Assembly: GCF_040225985.1 (NCBI RefSeq) | Contig: NZ_JBBPEU010000007.1 | Span: forward strand, 124,001 to 188,000 | Origin: Shimia sp040225985 | Lineage (GTDB): Bacteria; Pseudomonadota; Alphaproteobacteria; Rhodobacterales; Rhodobacteraceae | Length of the DNA: 64,000 bases | Direction of reading: 5' to 3' | In this document: positions 1 through 8,896 of the stretch, piece by piece | Position numbering within the stretch: position 1 is the first letter of the stretch | How the letters are laid out: every line of letters begins with the position of its first letter | The notes under the pieces: model-generated | Seen by the model: only the letters and a program-made list of their open reading frames with translations | Told to the model about the DNA's origin: nothing | Database searches by the model: none | Translations under genes and position numbers: made by a program

Positions 1-349
1 ACCCTGTTGCGCTGACCGGGCCCATCGCCACGGCCAGAACACCTGTGAAGACCATCACGGCAAAGACAAGATCAGATATCCTCTCGATCGTGTCATCAAC
101 GGGTTCAAGTGCCTTCAGCGGCTGCACCGACCCCGAGACAACCAGTGACCCGCCAAGTTCGACCTCTTGCGCCGTTGACAGAACGGCATTGACGCCCCGC
201 AAAGACACGTAGAGCACAGCGCTGGCCGTGGCGACGTCCTCGGCATAAGCGCTCGCGGCCTGAACAGCGGGGTTTCTATCAAAGTAGGCCGCGGCGACAA
301 ACGCCGCCACGGCCAGAACAAGAAGCGATGCCAATGAAGGACGCGGCAT
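1..349 (-). CDS. Hypothetical membrane protein, 3' part beyond the window
   Basis: Partial gene of 116 visible codons running off the left edge. Its ATG shares one base with the TAA stop of the upstream FAD/GcvT gene (TAATG), so the two are probably translationally coupled. The N-terminus reads MPRPSLASLLVLAVAAFVAAAY, a hydrophobic signal or anchor segment. A second hydrophobic stretch (LVFAVMVFTGVLAVAMG) begins near residue 92. Between them lies a polar, probably periplasmic, segment of about 70 residues. I do not recognise the family. Coupling to the FAD enzyme suggests co-expression, but no function can be assigned. Confidence 0.7.
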   Translation of the reverse strand, partial: MPRPSLASLLVLAVAAFVAAAYFDRNPAVQAASAYAEDVATASAVLYVSLRGVNAVLSTAQEVELGGSLVVSGSVQPLKALEPVDDTIERISDLVFAVMVFTGVLAVAMGPVSATG

Positions 350-2859
350 TACGCGTCTTTGCGAATGGTCGCGTTGGTCGGGTCATAGGGGCTATCGCAG
401 GTCACGACTGCATCCCACAGTTTGTCTTGCATCTTGACCTTCACCCTTGTGCCTTCCACCGCCAGATCCGGCGGCAGATAGCCCATGCCAATGGATTTCT
501 CGAACGCGACCGAATATCCCCCAGAGGTCAGACGCCCCAGCATGGTCTGGCCATCTTCGGAATACAGCGCCTCGCGTCCCCACGGATCGGCATCGTCAGG
601 CCCGTCGATCAACAGGGTGCAGCACTTGGCGCGGATGCCCTTTTCGACCATGGCGTCCTTGCCGTGGAAATCTTTGCTGAGGTCGATGAAGCGCGGCAGG
701 TCGGCCTCGGCCGGGGTCGCGTCGCGGCCCAGTTCGGTGCCAAAGGCGCGATAGGATTTTTCCTGACGCAGCCAGTTCTGCGCGCGCGCCCCGACCAGCT
801 TCATACCGTGCTTTTCACCCGCTTTTTCCAGCAGGTCGAACAGGTAGTTCTGCATCTCGATCGGGTGGTGCAATTCCCAGCCAAGTTCGCCGGTATAGGC
901 CACGCGGATCGCGTTGACCGGGCACATGCCCAGTTCGATCTGGCGTGCCGAGAGCCATGGGAACCGCTTGTTCGACAGGGCCGTAGCCGGGTCTGCATCA
1001 ACGATGACTTCGTTCAGAACATCGCGCGATTTGGGACCTGCGATGGCGAAAACGCCCCACTGGGTGGTCACATCCTGAATTTCGATATAGCCGAACTCGT
1101 CCATCTTGTCCTCGGCCGCCTTGCGCAGGAAATCTGCGTCATATTCGGTCCAGGCACCGGCAGAGACGAGGTAGTAGTTGTTCTCGCCGTTGCGCACGAT
1201 GGTGTATTCGGTGCGGGTGGTGCCCGCCGAGGTCAGCGCATAGGTCAGGTTGATACGCCCCACCTTGGGCAGCTTATTGCACGTGAACCAGTCCAGGAAC
1301 GCCGTTGCACCGGGGCCTTTGACGACGTGCTTGGTGAACGCGGTCGCATCAATCAGGCCCACGCCGTTGCGGATCGCCCTAGCCTCTTCAACCGCGTATT
1401 GCCACCAGCCGCCACGGCGGAAGCTGCGGCTTTCCTTGTCAAAGTTTTCGGGTGCATCCAGAGGCCCAAAATAGTTCGGACGCTCCCAGCCGTTTACGAA
1501 GCCGAACTGCGCGCCACGGGCGGCCTGGCGGTCATAGGCGGGCGAGGTGCGCAGCGGGCGACAGGCCTCGCGCTCTTCGTCGGGATGGTGCAGGATATAG
1601 ACGTGCTCGTAACACTCTTCGTTTTTGCGCGCCGCGAATTCGGTGGTCATCCAGTTCGACGAATACCGTTTGGGGTCCAGCGACGCCATGTCGATCTCGG
1701 CTTCGCCATCGACCATCATCTGGGCGAGGTAATAGCCGGTGCCGCCTGCGGCCGTGATCCCGAACGAGAACCCTTCAGCCAGCCACATGTTGCGCAGACC
1801 CGGAGCCGGGCCCACCAGCGGGTTGCCGTCGGGGGTATAGCAGATCGGGCCGTTGAAATCGTCTTTCAGACCGGACTCGGCGCAGGAAGGGACACGCTCG
1901 GCCATCGCCATGTACTGTTCGGCAATCCTGTCCAGATCCAGCGGGAACAGATCGGCACGGAAGCTGTCCGGCACGCCATGTTCGAAACGCGCAGGCGCGC
2001 CATGCTCGTAGATGCCGAGGATCCAGCCGCCACGTTCCTCGCGGGCATAGGATTCGTTGTCAGCGTCGCGCACAACGGGGTGCTCGGGGTTGCCGGCAGC
2101 GCGCCATTTGACCAGTTCAGGGTCCTGATCCATGACGATAAAGGTGTGCTCGACCGGGATCGCGGGCATCTTGATGCCCAGAAGTTTCGCGGTACGCTGC
2201 GCGTGGTTTCCGGATGCGGTCACGACATGCTCGGCCGTGATGACCACCTTCTCATCGGATTCGACGAGGTTGCCTCCCTTTTCGACCATCTTGGTGCAGG
2301 TGACTTCCCAGTGGGTGCCGTTCCAGTGGAAATCATCGGCCTGCATCTTGCGCACGATATCGACACCACGCTGGCGGGCGCCCTTGGCCATCGCCATGGT
2401 CACGTCAGCGGGGTTAATATAGCCGTCCTCGGTGTGATAGATCGCACCTTTAAGGTCGCTGGTTTCGATCAGCGGCCAGCGCTCCTTGATCTGATCGGGG
2501 GTCAGCCACTCATATTCGACGCCACAGGTTTCGGCGGTCGAGGCATAGAGCATGTATTCGTCCATGCGTTCCTGCGTCTGCGCCATCCGCAAGTTGCCGA
2601 CTACGGCAAAGCCCGCATTAAGACCGGTTTCCTCTTCCAGGGTCTTGTAGAAATCGACCGAATACTTGTGGATATGGGTGGTCGCATAGGACATGTTGAA
2701 CAACGGCAGCAGACCAGCCGCATGCCAGGTCGACCCCGAGGTCAGCTCATCCCGTTCGATCAGCATGACATCTTCCCATCCGGCCTTGGCCAGGTGGTAG
2801 GCGATAGAGGTCCCGACGGCACCACCGCCAACGACCAATGCTTTGACTTGAGTTTTCAT
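349..2859 (-). CDS. FAD-dependent oxidoreductase with GcvT domain, dimethylglycine/sarcosine dehydrogenase family
   Basis: 836 residues, the usual length of the DMGDH/SARDH family. The N-terminus has a GGGAVGTS dinucleotide-binding loop near residue 11. It also has GSTWHAAGL, whose His46 aligns with the histidine that binds FAD covalently in dimethylglycine dehydrogenase. A DAO-type FAD domain covers about residues 5-370, a linker domain follows, and an aminomethyltransferase (GcvT) folate-binding half starts near residue 425. Family members oxidatively demethylate N-methylated amino acids and pass the methyl group to tetrahydrofolate. The exact substrate (dimethylglycine, sarcosine or another methylamine) cannot be fixed from sequence. 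A marine alphaproteobacterium growing on glycine betaine would use such an enzyme. It sits directly upstream of an overlapping membrane protein gene. Confidence 0.85.
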   Translation of the reverse strand: MKTQVKALVVGGGAVGTSIAYHLAKAGWEDVMLIERDELTSGSTWHAAGLLPLFNMSYATTHIHKYSVDFYKTLEEETGLNAGFAVVGNLRMAQTQERMDEYMLYASTAETCGVEYEWLTPDQIKERWPLIETSDLKGAIYHTEDGYINPADVTMAMAKGARQRGVDIVRKMQADDFHWNGTHWEVTCTKMVEKGGNLVESDEKVVITAEHVVTASGNHAQRTAKLLGIKMPAIPVEHTFIVMDQDPELVKWRAAGNPEHPVVRDADNESYAREERGGWILGIYEHGAPARFEHGVPDSFRADLFPLDLDRIAEQYMAMAERVPSCAESGLKDDFNGPICYTPDGNPLVGPAPGLRNMWLAEGFSFGITAAGGTGYYLAQMMVDGEAEIDMASLDPKRYSSNWMTTEFAARKNEECYEHVYILHHPDEEREACRPLRTSPAYDRQAARGAQFGFVNGWERPNYFGPLDAPENFDKESRSFRRGGWWQYAVEEARAIRNGVGLIDATAFTKHVVKGPGATAFLDWFTCNKLPKVGRINLTYALTSAGTTRTEYTIVRNGENNYYLVSAGAWTEYDADFLRKAAEDKMDEFGYIEIQDVTTQWGVFAIAGPKSRDVLNEVIVDADPATALSNKRFPWLSARQIELGMCPVNAIRVAYTGELGWELHHPIEMQNYLFDLLEKAGEKHGMKLVGARAQNWLRQEKSYRAFGTELGRDATPAEADLPRFIDLSKDFHGKDAMVEKGIRAKCCTLLIDGPDDADPWGREALYSEDGQTMLGRLTSGGYSVAFEKSIGMGYLPPDLAVEGTRVKVKMQDKLWDAVVTCDSPYDPTNATIRKDA

Positions 2860-3041
2860 ATCCCAAGCGACTCCCTAAATTCAGAATTGCCTATACTGTG
2901 GCAAATCATTCAGGAACGCGGCGGGTCCAGCCGACCGAAAAACGCACAAAACCGACCAACGTTTCGCGATTGGCCGCGTTCGACCCTTCGTCAGAAGCCT
3001 GCGCTGTCACTGAATCGCCTACTCACAGGCGGACCGACCGG

Positions 3042-4058
3042 CTAGTTTCGCAAGTTTTGTTCGAGAAACCGGATAATCCGGTCCCCCACCGCAGCACGTG
3101 TACCATCATCGCCCAACGAAACCGCCTGATGCGGATAGAAATGCGCGAAACCAGGCACCCAGGCCAGAGTGTAGTCGGCCCTGCCAGCCCGCAAAAGAGA
3201 GATGATATCAGGCAGGTCGCCCAATTGCGTGTGCTCATCGAATTGCGAGTACATCAGCAAAGTCGGAGGAAAGTCCCCCGAGGCAATCAGCGGGGCATGG
3301 TCGTAAAGGATATCGGGCCCCGACAATGGGAAGATCGCCGCCAGTGGTGCCTGCATGCCCACGCCAACATTCAGCGTAATCCCACCCCCTGCAGAGTGCC
3401 CGCCCATGGCGATCCGCTCTGGATCGATGTTGAACCTGTCCGCATTTGCAATCACGAAATCCAACGCCTTTCGGGCATCTTCAGCCCCGGCCATGCCCGC
3501 TTTCCAAAGGAACAGGCGGTCCTCGGGCGTATCTTCGAGCTGCAATAGGCCCATAGCGCCGCGCGCCCGTTTTGTGGCCTCGAATACTTCGGGCGTGATG
3601 TAGGCATCAACATCCGGCAGCAACCCGGCCTCGCCCGGTTTGACAGCCGGTTCCGGGTTTTCCGTGGCCAGACGGTATTCGATGACAAAGACCACATATC
3701 CCATGGGCGTCAGCAAACGGGCATAGTCTTCGGGCCGGGAATGCACAGCGGCCTCAAGGCGGAACGGCTCTTGCCGGCGGCCACCCCGATGATGCGCCCC
3801 CCCGTGCACGTAGATCACAGCCGGAAACGGCCCCGGCTCAGCACTGGTCGTCCGGGTGTAATCAACGTTCTCGGGGCTGGGCGTATAGACATCCATCAGG
3901 AGATCACGTTCGAGGGGCACCCCCTCCGGAGCGATTGTGCCGCTGCCATAAGTGATATCGAATTCAGTCTGGATGCCAAAAGCGGTTTGGGCCAACGTCG
4001 GAGAAGATGCCAACCCCAGAAAACCCGACAGCAGCAATGCCTTGTACAACCTTTGCAT
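3042..4058 (-). CDS. Secreted alpha/beta hydrolase, esterase/lipase-like
   Basis: 338 residues from the chosen ATG, which is preceded by an AGGGGGTG ribosome binding site and opens a typical signal peptide (MQRLYKALLLSGFLGLASSPTLAQ). An in-frame start 63 bases upstream would bury that signal peptide. The core has the oxyanion-hole motif YVHGGAHH and the nucleophile elbow GGHSAGGG, both typical of the carboxylesterase/BD-FAE group. The late GFAHFYPH segment supplies the likely catalytic His, with Asp in SQFDEHT. The protein probably hydrolyses short ester or peptide substrates in the periplasm. The gene stands alone. The 182 bases on its 3' side contain no gene I can support. Confidence 0.8.
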   Translation of the reverse strand: MQRLYKALLLSGFLGLASSPTLAQTAFGIQTEFDITYGSGTIAPEGVPLERDLLMDVYTPSPENVDYTRTTSAEPGPFPAVIYVHGGAHHRGGRRQEPFRLEAAVHSRPEDYARLLTPMGYVVFVIEYRLATENPEPAVKPGEAGLLPDVDAYITPEVFEATKRARGAMGLLQLEDTPEDRLFLWKAGMAGAEDARKALDFVIANADRFNIDPERIAMGGHSAGGGITLNVGVGMQAPLAAIFPLSGPDILYDHAPLIASGDFPPTLLMYSQFDEHTQLGDLPDIISLLRAGRADYTLAWVPGFAHFYPHQAVSLGDDGTRAAVGDRIIRFLEQNLRN

Positions 4059-4179
4059 TATCACCCCCTGGATTTTCGACTCGCCTGAGGATGCGTGGCC
4101 AGAGACCACAAAGCAAGCCAAACATGGGTATTTCGGTGCAGGTTCACGCGCAAAACCTGTGCAGGTGGGTCCGAATTGG

Positions 4180-4335
4180 TCAGTTCAGGCCTGTGCTTTC
4201 TTGAGGGTCGAACAATTCAGGCTCGATCTTGGTCAGAGGAAGCTGAGCTTCTGCACCGCGCCCGGCCTGAGCCTGAAACACGGCGACGGCTACCAAACCG
4301 GTAGTGACAAAAATGAATGGCAGGACGCGCCCCAT
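4180..4335 (-). CDS. Small secreted or membrane-anchored protein, 51 residues
   Basis: A short reading frame in the gap between the hydrolase gene and panC. The ATG is preceded six bases upstream by AGGGGA, a good ribosome binding site. The product begins MGRVLPFIFVTTGLVAVAVF, a basic residue followed by a hydrophobic helix, then an Ala/Gln segment (QAQAG) that could be a signal peptidase site. The polar tail ends ESTGLN. Function is unknown. The codon usage and signal look genuine, but without homologues the call rests on start context and topology only. Confidence 0.55.
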   Translation of the reverse strand: MGRVLPFIFVTTGLVAVAVFQAQAGRGAEAQLPLTKIEPELFDPQESTGLN

Positions 4336-4498
4336 CTGTTCCCCTTCACATCAACTCTGGTGGCCATCCTGCTGCGGACGATGGGCGACATTGCGTAGAC
4401 ATTGGGGCGATATCGGGGCGAGGTCCCGTAAGACTACGGATAGGCGGGCAATTATCTTGCCGCAGCGCGGCATAAACTGCTAAGAAAATAAGCACGCT
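4336..4498. other. Intergenic region between the small secreted gene and panC
   Basis: Divergent spacer that should hold the promoters of panCB and of the 51-residue gene. A TTGCCG-like -35 with a TAAGAA-like -10 can be drawn about 25 bases before panC, but it is weak. No other structure is evident. Confidence 0.3.
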
Positions 4499-5365
4499 AT
4501 GAACGGGAACATGCAAAACATGAAGATTTGCAGGACAATCGCCGAATGTCGCGCCGAGGTTGCGACCTATCGCAAGGCCGCAGAACGCGTTGGATTGGTG
4601 CCGACGATGGGATTTCTGCACCAGGGGCACATGGCACTGGTTGCCGCCGCACAAGAGGCCTCGGACCGCGTTGTCGTGACCATCTTTGTCAACCCGACCC
4701 AATTCGGTGAGGCTGCCGACCTCGAGGCCTATCCGCGCGACGAAGCGCGGGATCTGGCCATGCTACAAGAGGCAGGCGTTGACTGCGTGCTGATCCCGCC
4801 CGTCAAAGAGGTTTACCCGGATGGGGATGAAACTATCGTAGAGACCACCCGCATGGCCAACATGCTGCACGGGCTGGTCCGGCCCGGACATTTCCGGGGC
4901 GTGACCACGGTTGTCGCGCGGCTGTTCAACTTTGTTCAACCCGACATCGCCTGTTTTGGCGAGAAAGATTACCAGCAACTGCAGGTCATCAAGCGCATGA
5001 CCCGCGATCTGGCCTTTCCGATCGACATCCGGGGCGTGCCCACCGTACGAGAGCCGGACGGTCTGGCCATGTCTTCGCGCAATGTCCGGCTGACGCCCGA
5101 AGACCGGCAGGCCGCGCTGGTCCTGTCGCGGTCGCTCGCGGCTGCCGAACAGGCCGCTGCCCAAGGCACCACCATCGAGGCGCTGCGCCAACTGATTTCC
5201 GATACCATCACCGCCGAGCCCCGTGCTACGCTGCGCGGGTTGGACATCGTCGGGGCGACAGATCTGTCCGATCTGTCCGGCCCCCTCACCTCTCCTGCCG
5301 CCATCATGATCTCAGCCGAGTTCGGCGGCATTCTTCTGATTGATCAAAGGGTCGTCACACAATGA
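4499..5365 (+). CDS. panC: Pantothenate synthetase
   Basis: 288 residues. It condenses pantoate with beta-alanine using ATP to give pantothenate, in the cytoplasm, on the route to coenzyme A. Seen motifs are PTMGFLHQGHMALV near residue 36 (the HIGH-type adenylation motif), the GHFRGV pantoate-binding loop and FGEKDYQQLQVIKRM. The late VREPDGLAMSSRN carries the KMSKS-like motif. Met codons at 4499, 4511 and 4520 are all possible starts. The conserved block begins at KICRTIAECR, so the first few residues are uncertain. panB follows with a four-base ATGA overlap. Confidence 0.95.
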   Translation: MNGNMQNMKICRTIAECRAEVATYRKAAERVGLVPTMGFLHQGHMALVAAAQEASDRVVVTIFVNPTQFGEAADLEAYPRDEARDLAMLQEAGVDCVLIPPVKEVYPDGDETIVETTRMANMLHGLVRPGHFRGVTTVVARLFNFVQPDIACFGEKDYQQLQVIKRMTRDLAFPIDIRGVPTVREPDGLAMSSRNVRLTPEDRQAALVLSRSLAAAEQAAAQGTTIEALRQLISDTITAEPRATLRGLDIVGATDLSDLSGPLTSPAAIMISAEFGGILLIDQRVVTQ

Positions 5366-6171
5366 GTGTTCAAAACAAAATCCGTCGCAACACCGTACCG
5401 CAGATTGCCGCCCGCAAAGGAGGCGAACCGATTGTATCGCTGACCTCGTACCACGCGCATACCGCTGCAATCGTTGACAAATATGCCGACTTCATCCTTG
5501 TCGGTGACAGCCTTGGCATGGTGATGCATGGCATGGAAAGCACCGTGGGCGTGCCGCTGGATCTGATGATCATGCATGGCAAGGCCGTGGTGCGCGGCAC
5601 CCAACAGGCATTGATCGTCGTGGACATGCCGTTCGGCACCTACGAGGAAAGCCCGGCAGTGGCCTTCCGCAATGCCGCCAAGATCATGAAGGAAACCGGT
5701 TGCGGCGCGGTCAAGCTCGAGGGCGGCAAGCGGATGGCCGAGACCATCACCTTTCTCGTCGAGCGCGGCATTCCGGTGATGGCGCATATCGGCCTGACCC
5801 CGCAATCCAGCCACGTGATGGGTGGTTTCAAAACGCAGGGCCGCGAGGAAGACACCTGGGCTGCGCATGAGGAAGACGCGCGCGCAGTAGCCGAGGCCGG
5901 GGCGTTTTCGGTCGTGCTTGAAGGCATGGTCGAGCCGCTGGCCGCCAAGATCACCAAGCAAATCGACATTCCGACCATCGGCATCGGCGCTTCTGCCGAC
6001 TGCGACGGCCAGATCCTTGTTCTTGAGGACATGCTGGGGCTGAACGAATGGACCCCGAAATTCGTCAAGGTCTATGGTGACCTTGGCCCAGCAATCGAGC
6101 GCGCGGTCGAGCAATATGCCGAAGAGGTCAAAGACCGGACGTTCCCCGGGGAAGATCAGGTTTACCGCTGA
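5362..6171 (+). CDS. panB: 3-methyl-2-oxobutanoate hydroxymethyltransferase (ketopantoate hydroxymethyltransferase)
   Basis: 269 residues. It transfers a hydroxymethyl group from methylenetetrahydrofolate to alpha-ketoisovalerate, the first committed step to pantothenate. The early KGGEPIVSLTSYHAHTAA and ILVGDSLGMVMHG segments form the metal and substrate site of the TIM barrel. AHIGLTPQS and IGIGASADCDGQILV are typical PanB signatures. The start overlaps the panC stop (ATGA), indicating translational coupling. A GC-rich hairpin follows the stop. The family identity is clear from the whole length. Confidence 0.96.
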   Translation: MSVQNKIRRNTVPQIAARKGGEPIVSLTSYHAHTAAIVDKYADFILVGDSLGMVMHGMESTVGVPLDLMIMHGKAVVRGTQQALIVVDMPFGTYEESPAVAFRNAAKIMKETGCGAVKLEGGKRMAETITFLVERGIPVMAHIGLTPQSSHVMGGFKTQGREEDTWAAHEEDARAVAEAGAFSVVLEGMVEPLAAKITKQIDIPTIGIGASADCDGQILVLEDMLGLNEWTPKFVKVYGDLGPAIERAVEQYAEEVKDRTFPGEDQVYR

Positions 6172-6183
6172 ATTCAATAGGGC

Positions 6184-6204
6184 GCGGGGCAGGTTCTGCC
6201 CCGC
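6184..6204. terminator. Hairpin between convergent panB and the Spy-like gene
   Basis: GCGGGGCAG and CTGCCCCGC form a perfect nine-base-pair stem around a three-base loop. There is no clear T-run on either side, so it may act as a bidirectional hairpin rather than a classic intrinsic terminator. Confidence 0.5.
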
Positions 6205-6241
6205 CTCGCCTTACCTAGTGCCCACGGTAAACAGGTTTGGC

Positions 6242-6847
6242 TCACTCGCAGCCGTTATGCTTGCGCCACATGGCGGCGTCATGTCCCTCGGGCACCGATG
6301 CACAAGGGTCGGACGTATATCCACGCAGACGGCTATATATCGCGATTTGTTCCTCGCTTAAAACCTCGACCGTCGCAAGATGCTGGCGCAAATGGACAAA
6401 CCTCAGATCGGCGCGCGCTTCGGCAGAGTCCGCCAGCAACCGACGCAGTGTCACTTCGTTCAACCCCTCGCCCGCAAAGGCGTCACTCAGCGCCGCCTCG
6501 GCCTGAATGAAACGTTCGCCTGCGGCGATTGCGTCGGCCTGCATCGTCGCGAACAATGCTTCGATAGCGGAAACCTGTTCGGCTGAAAGGCCGATTTGAT
6601 CCTTGAGTTCCAGCAAATGTGCGGGACCGGGCTTGCCGTTCAGTTCTGCCGGCAGGGCCAACCCCCACCCTTTACCAGCCCGCAGTTGTGCAAGGTCGTT
6701 TTCCGACAGGCTCTTGATCTCGCGCGCCTCAAACCCCGCATAGGGAGTTGCGGGAACTGCAGATCCGTGAGCGGCTCCGTGATCATGCGACTGAGCCAGT
6801 AGCGGCGAGGCCAAGGCGAACAGAGCTGCCAAAATCGCAGGTTTCAT
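6242..6847 (-). CDS. Periplasmic Spy/CpxP-like (heavy-metal-resistance fold) protein
   Basis: 201 residues with a signal peptide (MKPAILAALFALASPLLAQ) followed by a His-rich HDHGAAHGS stretch. The rest is mostly helical and amphipathic. One section, LELKDQIGLSAEQVSAIEALFATM, resembles the LTxxQ-type motif of the Spy/CpxP/ZraP families, which are helical periplasmic chaperones or metal sensors. The C-terminus has two Cys residues (DPCASVPEG and NGCE). Function is inferred from fold pattern only. It could be a metal-binding or stress chaperone. It ends convergently with panB. Confidence 0.6.
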   Translation of the reverse strand: MKPAILAALFALASPLLAQSHDHGAAHGSAVPATPYAGFEAREIKSLSENDLAQLRAGKGWGLALPAELNGKPGPAHLLELKDQIGLSAEQVSAIEALFATMQADAIAAGERFIQAEAALSDAFAGEGLNEVTLRRLLADSAEARADLRFVHLRQHLATVEVLSEEQIAIYSRLRGYTSDPCASVPEGHDAAMWRKHNGCE

Positions 6848-6916
6848 GCGTGCTTCCTATCTGTGGGCCGCGATTTGCGTTCCCGAATATGGAAAACTTT
6901 AGCCCGCCCTGTGATC

Positions 6917-7351
6917 CTAGCAACCATCATCCGCATGGGCGGTGGACATTTCGCGGAAGCGTTCGAACAACATGATATATTCCGCCGGAATTTCCCGATA
7001 GGACAACACGCCCGCGACCTTGCCCTGATCCATCACGGGAAGATGCCGGAATTTGTCGCCCAGCTTTGCGGCCAGCGCGTCCGAAATCGCATCGTCCATA
7101 TCCACGGTCACGGGATCGGGGGTCATCACCTGCGCCGCGGTGGCCGTGTCAGACGCCAGCCCCTGCCCGACCCCCCGGAACACGATATCACGCTCGCTGA
7201 CGATCCCGACAAGGGTGCCTCCGTCGACAACGACCACGGCGCCGACCTTCTTGTCCGCCATCAGGCGCGCGACCTCCCGCAGAACCGTGTCCTGGGTCAC
7301 GGTGAAAACGGGGCGGTTTCCCAAAAGCGCGCGGATGGATTTTGTGGACAT
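6917..7351 (-). CDS. CBS domain protein
   Basis: 144 residues from the ATG preceded by AGGAG. Two tandem CBS motifs are visible. The first is FTVTQDTVLREVARLMADKKVGAVVVVDGGTLVGIVSERDI (shown here only as its extent, residues about 14-55). The second runs from about residue 75 and ends DQGKVAGVLSYREI. CBS pairs bind adenosyl ligands such as AMP, ATP or SAM and regulate partner proteins. The short tail adds no catalytic domain, so this is a stand-alone regulator or energy sensor. It lies just downstream of the FAD oxidase gene on the same strand. Confidence 0.85.
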   Translation of the reverse strand: MSTKSIRALLGNRPVFTVTQDTVLREVARLMADKKVGAVVVVDGGTLVGIVSERDIVFRGVGQGLASDTATAAQVMTPDPVTVDMDDAISDALAAKLGDKFRHLPVMDQGKVAGVLSYREIPAEYIMLFERFREMSTAHADDGC

Positions 7352-7436
7352 GGGGGTCTCCTGATGGGCGTAAGTGCGCGCGACTATGGGCGCCATTGTG
7401 CCCTGCCGCAAGGGGCATCCTGTCGCTGCACGACAC

Positions 7437-8843
7437 CTAGGCGCTTGGGACGATCTTGCCCGGATTCATGATGTTGTCGGGATCAATCGCCTGTTTGATC
7501 GCCACCATCATATCCACTGCGCCACCCAGTTCCTTGACAAGGTAGGGTTTCTTGCCCTGACCGATGCCGTGTTCGCCGGTGCAGGTCCCGCCCATGTCAA
7601 TAGCGAGGTCATTGAGCCAACCGACAAATTCGTCGGCTTTGGCGACCTCGCTGGGGTTGTCCATATCGATCAGGGGCAGGGTATGGAAATTCCCGTCTCC
7701 AACATGCCCCACGATGGGCGCGATAAATCCCATCTCGTCAAGTTTGTCCTGCGCCGCCGTCACGCATTCCGCAAGTCGCGAGATCGGCACGCAGACATCC
7801 GTGCTGATCCCTTTGGCGCCCGGGCGCAAATTCACGCTTGCCCAATAGGCATCGTGGCGCGCCTGCCAGAGCTTGTTGCGCTCCTCTGCGCTGGACGTCC
7901 ATTCGAAGCCGGTGCCACCAAATTCCTCTGCGATGCCGCCGAACAGTTCCGCCTGCTCGGCAACGCTCGCCTCGGACCCGTGGAATTCTAGCAGAAGCAG
8001 CGGTGCCTCGGGCAGATCCAGCTTGGAATAGGCATTCACGGCGCGTACCGATAGCTCGTCCAACAATTCGATCCGGGCGACGGGAATCCCGTACTGGATG
8101 GTCATCATCACCGCCTGGCAGGCGTCGTTGATGCTGTCAAAGGACACCCGCGCCGAGGACATCGCCTCGGGGATGCCCTGTAGTTTCAGGGTGATTTCGG
8201 TGATCAGTCCCAAGGTGCCCTCAGATCCAACCATGAGCCGGGTCAGATCATAGCCCGCGCTGGATTTCTTGGCGCGGGTGGCGGTGCGGATGACCTCGCC
8301 CTTTGGTGTGACCACCTCAAGCGCCAGTACATTGTCTTTCATCGTGCCATAACGCACGGCGTTGGTGCCGCTGGCGCGGGTGGCGGTCATGCCACCGAGC
8401 GAAGCATTGGCGCCCGGATCAATCGGAAAGAACAGACCCTGATCTCGCAGATAAGTGTTCAGTTGTTCCCGCGTGACACCGGGCTGCACGACACAATCAA
8501 GGTCTTCGGCATTGACGGCAAGGATTTCGTTCATCTCGCTCAGATCGACACAGACACCACCGGCCGGCGCGTTTACGTGGCCTTCCAGAGAGGTGCCGGT
8601 GCCAAAGCCGATCACCGGCACTTTATGTTCCGCGCAAACGCGGACGATTTCGGCAGCCTCGGCGCTGCTTTGGGGAAACACCACCGCATCCGGTTTCTGG
8701 TTCCGAATCCAGGTGGTCGTATGGCCATGCTGTTCGCGGATCGACTCACCGGTCTGGAACTTTTCGCCGAACCGCTGTTTGAGCACCCCCAGCGCCGCCG
8801 CGATGCCTGTTTCATTGCGCGGCAGATCGGTTGCCTGAACCAT
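7437..8843 (-). CDS. FAD-binding oxidase, D-lactate dehydrogenase (cytochrome)/glycolate oxidase GlcD family
   Basis: 468 residues, start supported by a GGGAGGAG ribosome binding site. The N-terminal PCMH-type FAD-binding domain shows VVFPQSSAEAAEIVR, GFGTGTSLEGH, DPGANASLGGM and RLMVGSEGTLGLI. The C-terminal FAD-oxidase domain has VGHVGDGNFH and ends GTCTGEHGIGQGKK and MNPGKIVP, which carry the conserved His residues near the flavin. Such enzymes oxidise D-lactate or related 2-hydroxyacids and pass electrons to a cytochrome or quinone. No glcE/glcF partners lie beside it, which favours the single-subunit D-lactate dehydrogenase type. A perfect palindrome lies about 30 bases upstream of the start. 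Confidence 0.85.
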   Translation of the reverse strand: MVQATDLPRNETGIAAALGVLKQRFGEKFQTGESIREQHGHTTTWIRNQKPDAVVFPQSSAEAAEIVRVCAEHKVPVIGFGTGTSLEGHVNAPAGGVCVDLSEMNEILAVNAEDLDCVVQPGVTREQLNTYLRDQGLFFPIDPGANASLGGMTATRASGTNAVRYGTMKDNVLALEVVTPKGEVIRTATRAKKSSAGYDLTRLMVGSEGTLGLITEITLKLQGIPEAMSSARVSFDSINDACQAVMMTIQYGIPVARIELLDELSVRAVNAYSKLDLPEAPLLLLEFHGSEASVAEQAELFGGIAEEFGGTGFEWTSSAEERNKLWQARHDAYWASVNLRPGAKGISTDVCVPISRLAECVTAAQDKLDEMGFIAPIVGHVGDGNFHTLPLIDMDNPSEVAKADEFVGWLNDLAIDMGGTCTGEHGIGQGKKPYLVKELGGAVDMMVAIKQAIDPDNIMNPGKIVPSA

Positions 8844-8871
8844 GTGGCTCTCCTCCCCTCAGAGATGAATT

Positions 8872-8885
8872 GTTACAGATGTAAC
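8872..8885. promoter_or_regulatory. GTTACA-GA-TGTAAC palindrome, candidate operator
   Basis: A perfect inverted repeat of six bases with a two-base spacer, 29 to 42 bases upstream of the FAD oxidase start, where an operator overlapping a promoter would be expected. The regulator is unknown. Confidence 0.45.
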
Positions 8886-8896
8886 CTATAGGTGCG

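Noticed and set aside
328..3045. Very long open frame on the plus strand opposite the FAD/GcvT gene
   Set aside because: It mirrors a clearly homologous gene, contains no family motif, and arises from GC-rich codon bias on the reverse strand.
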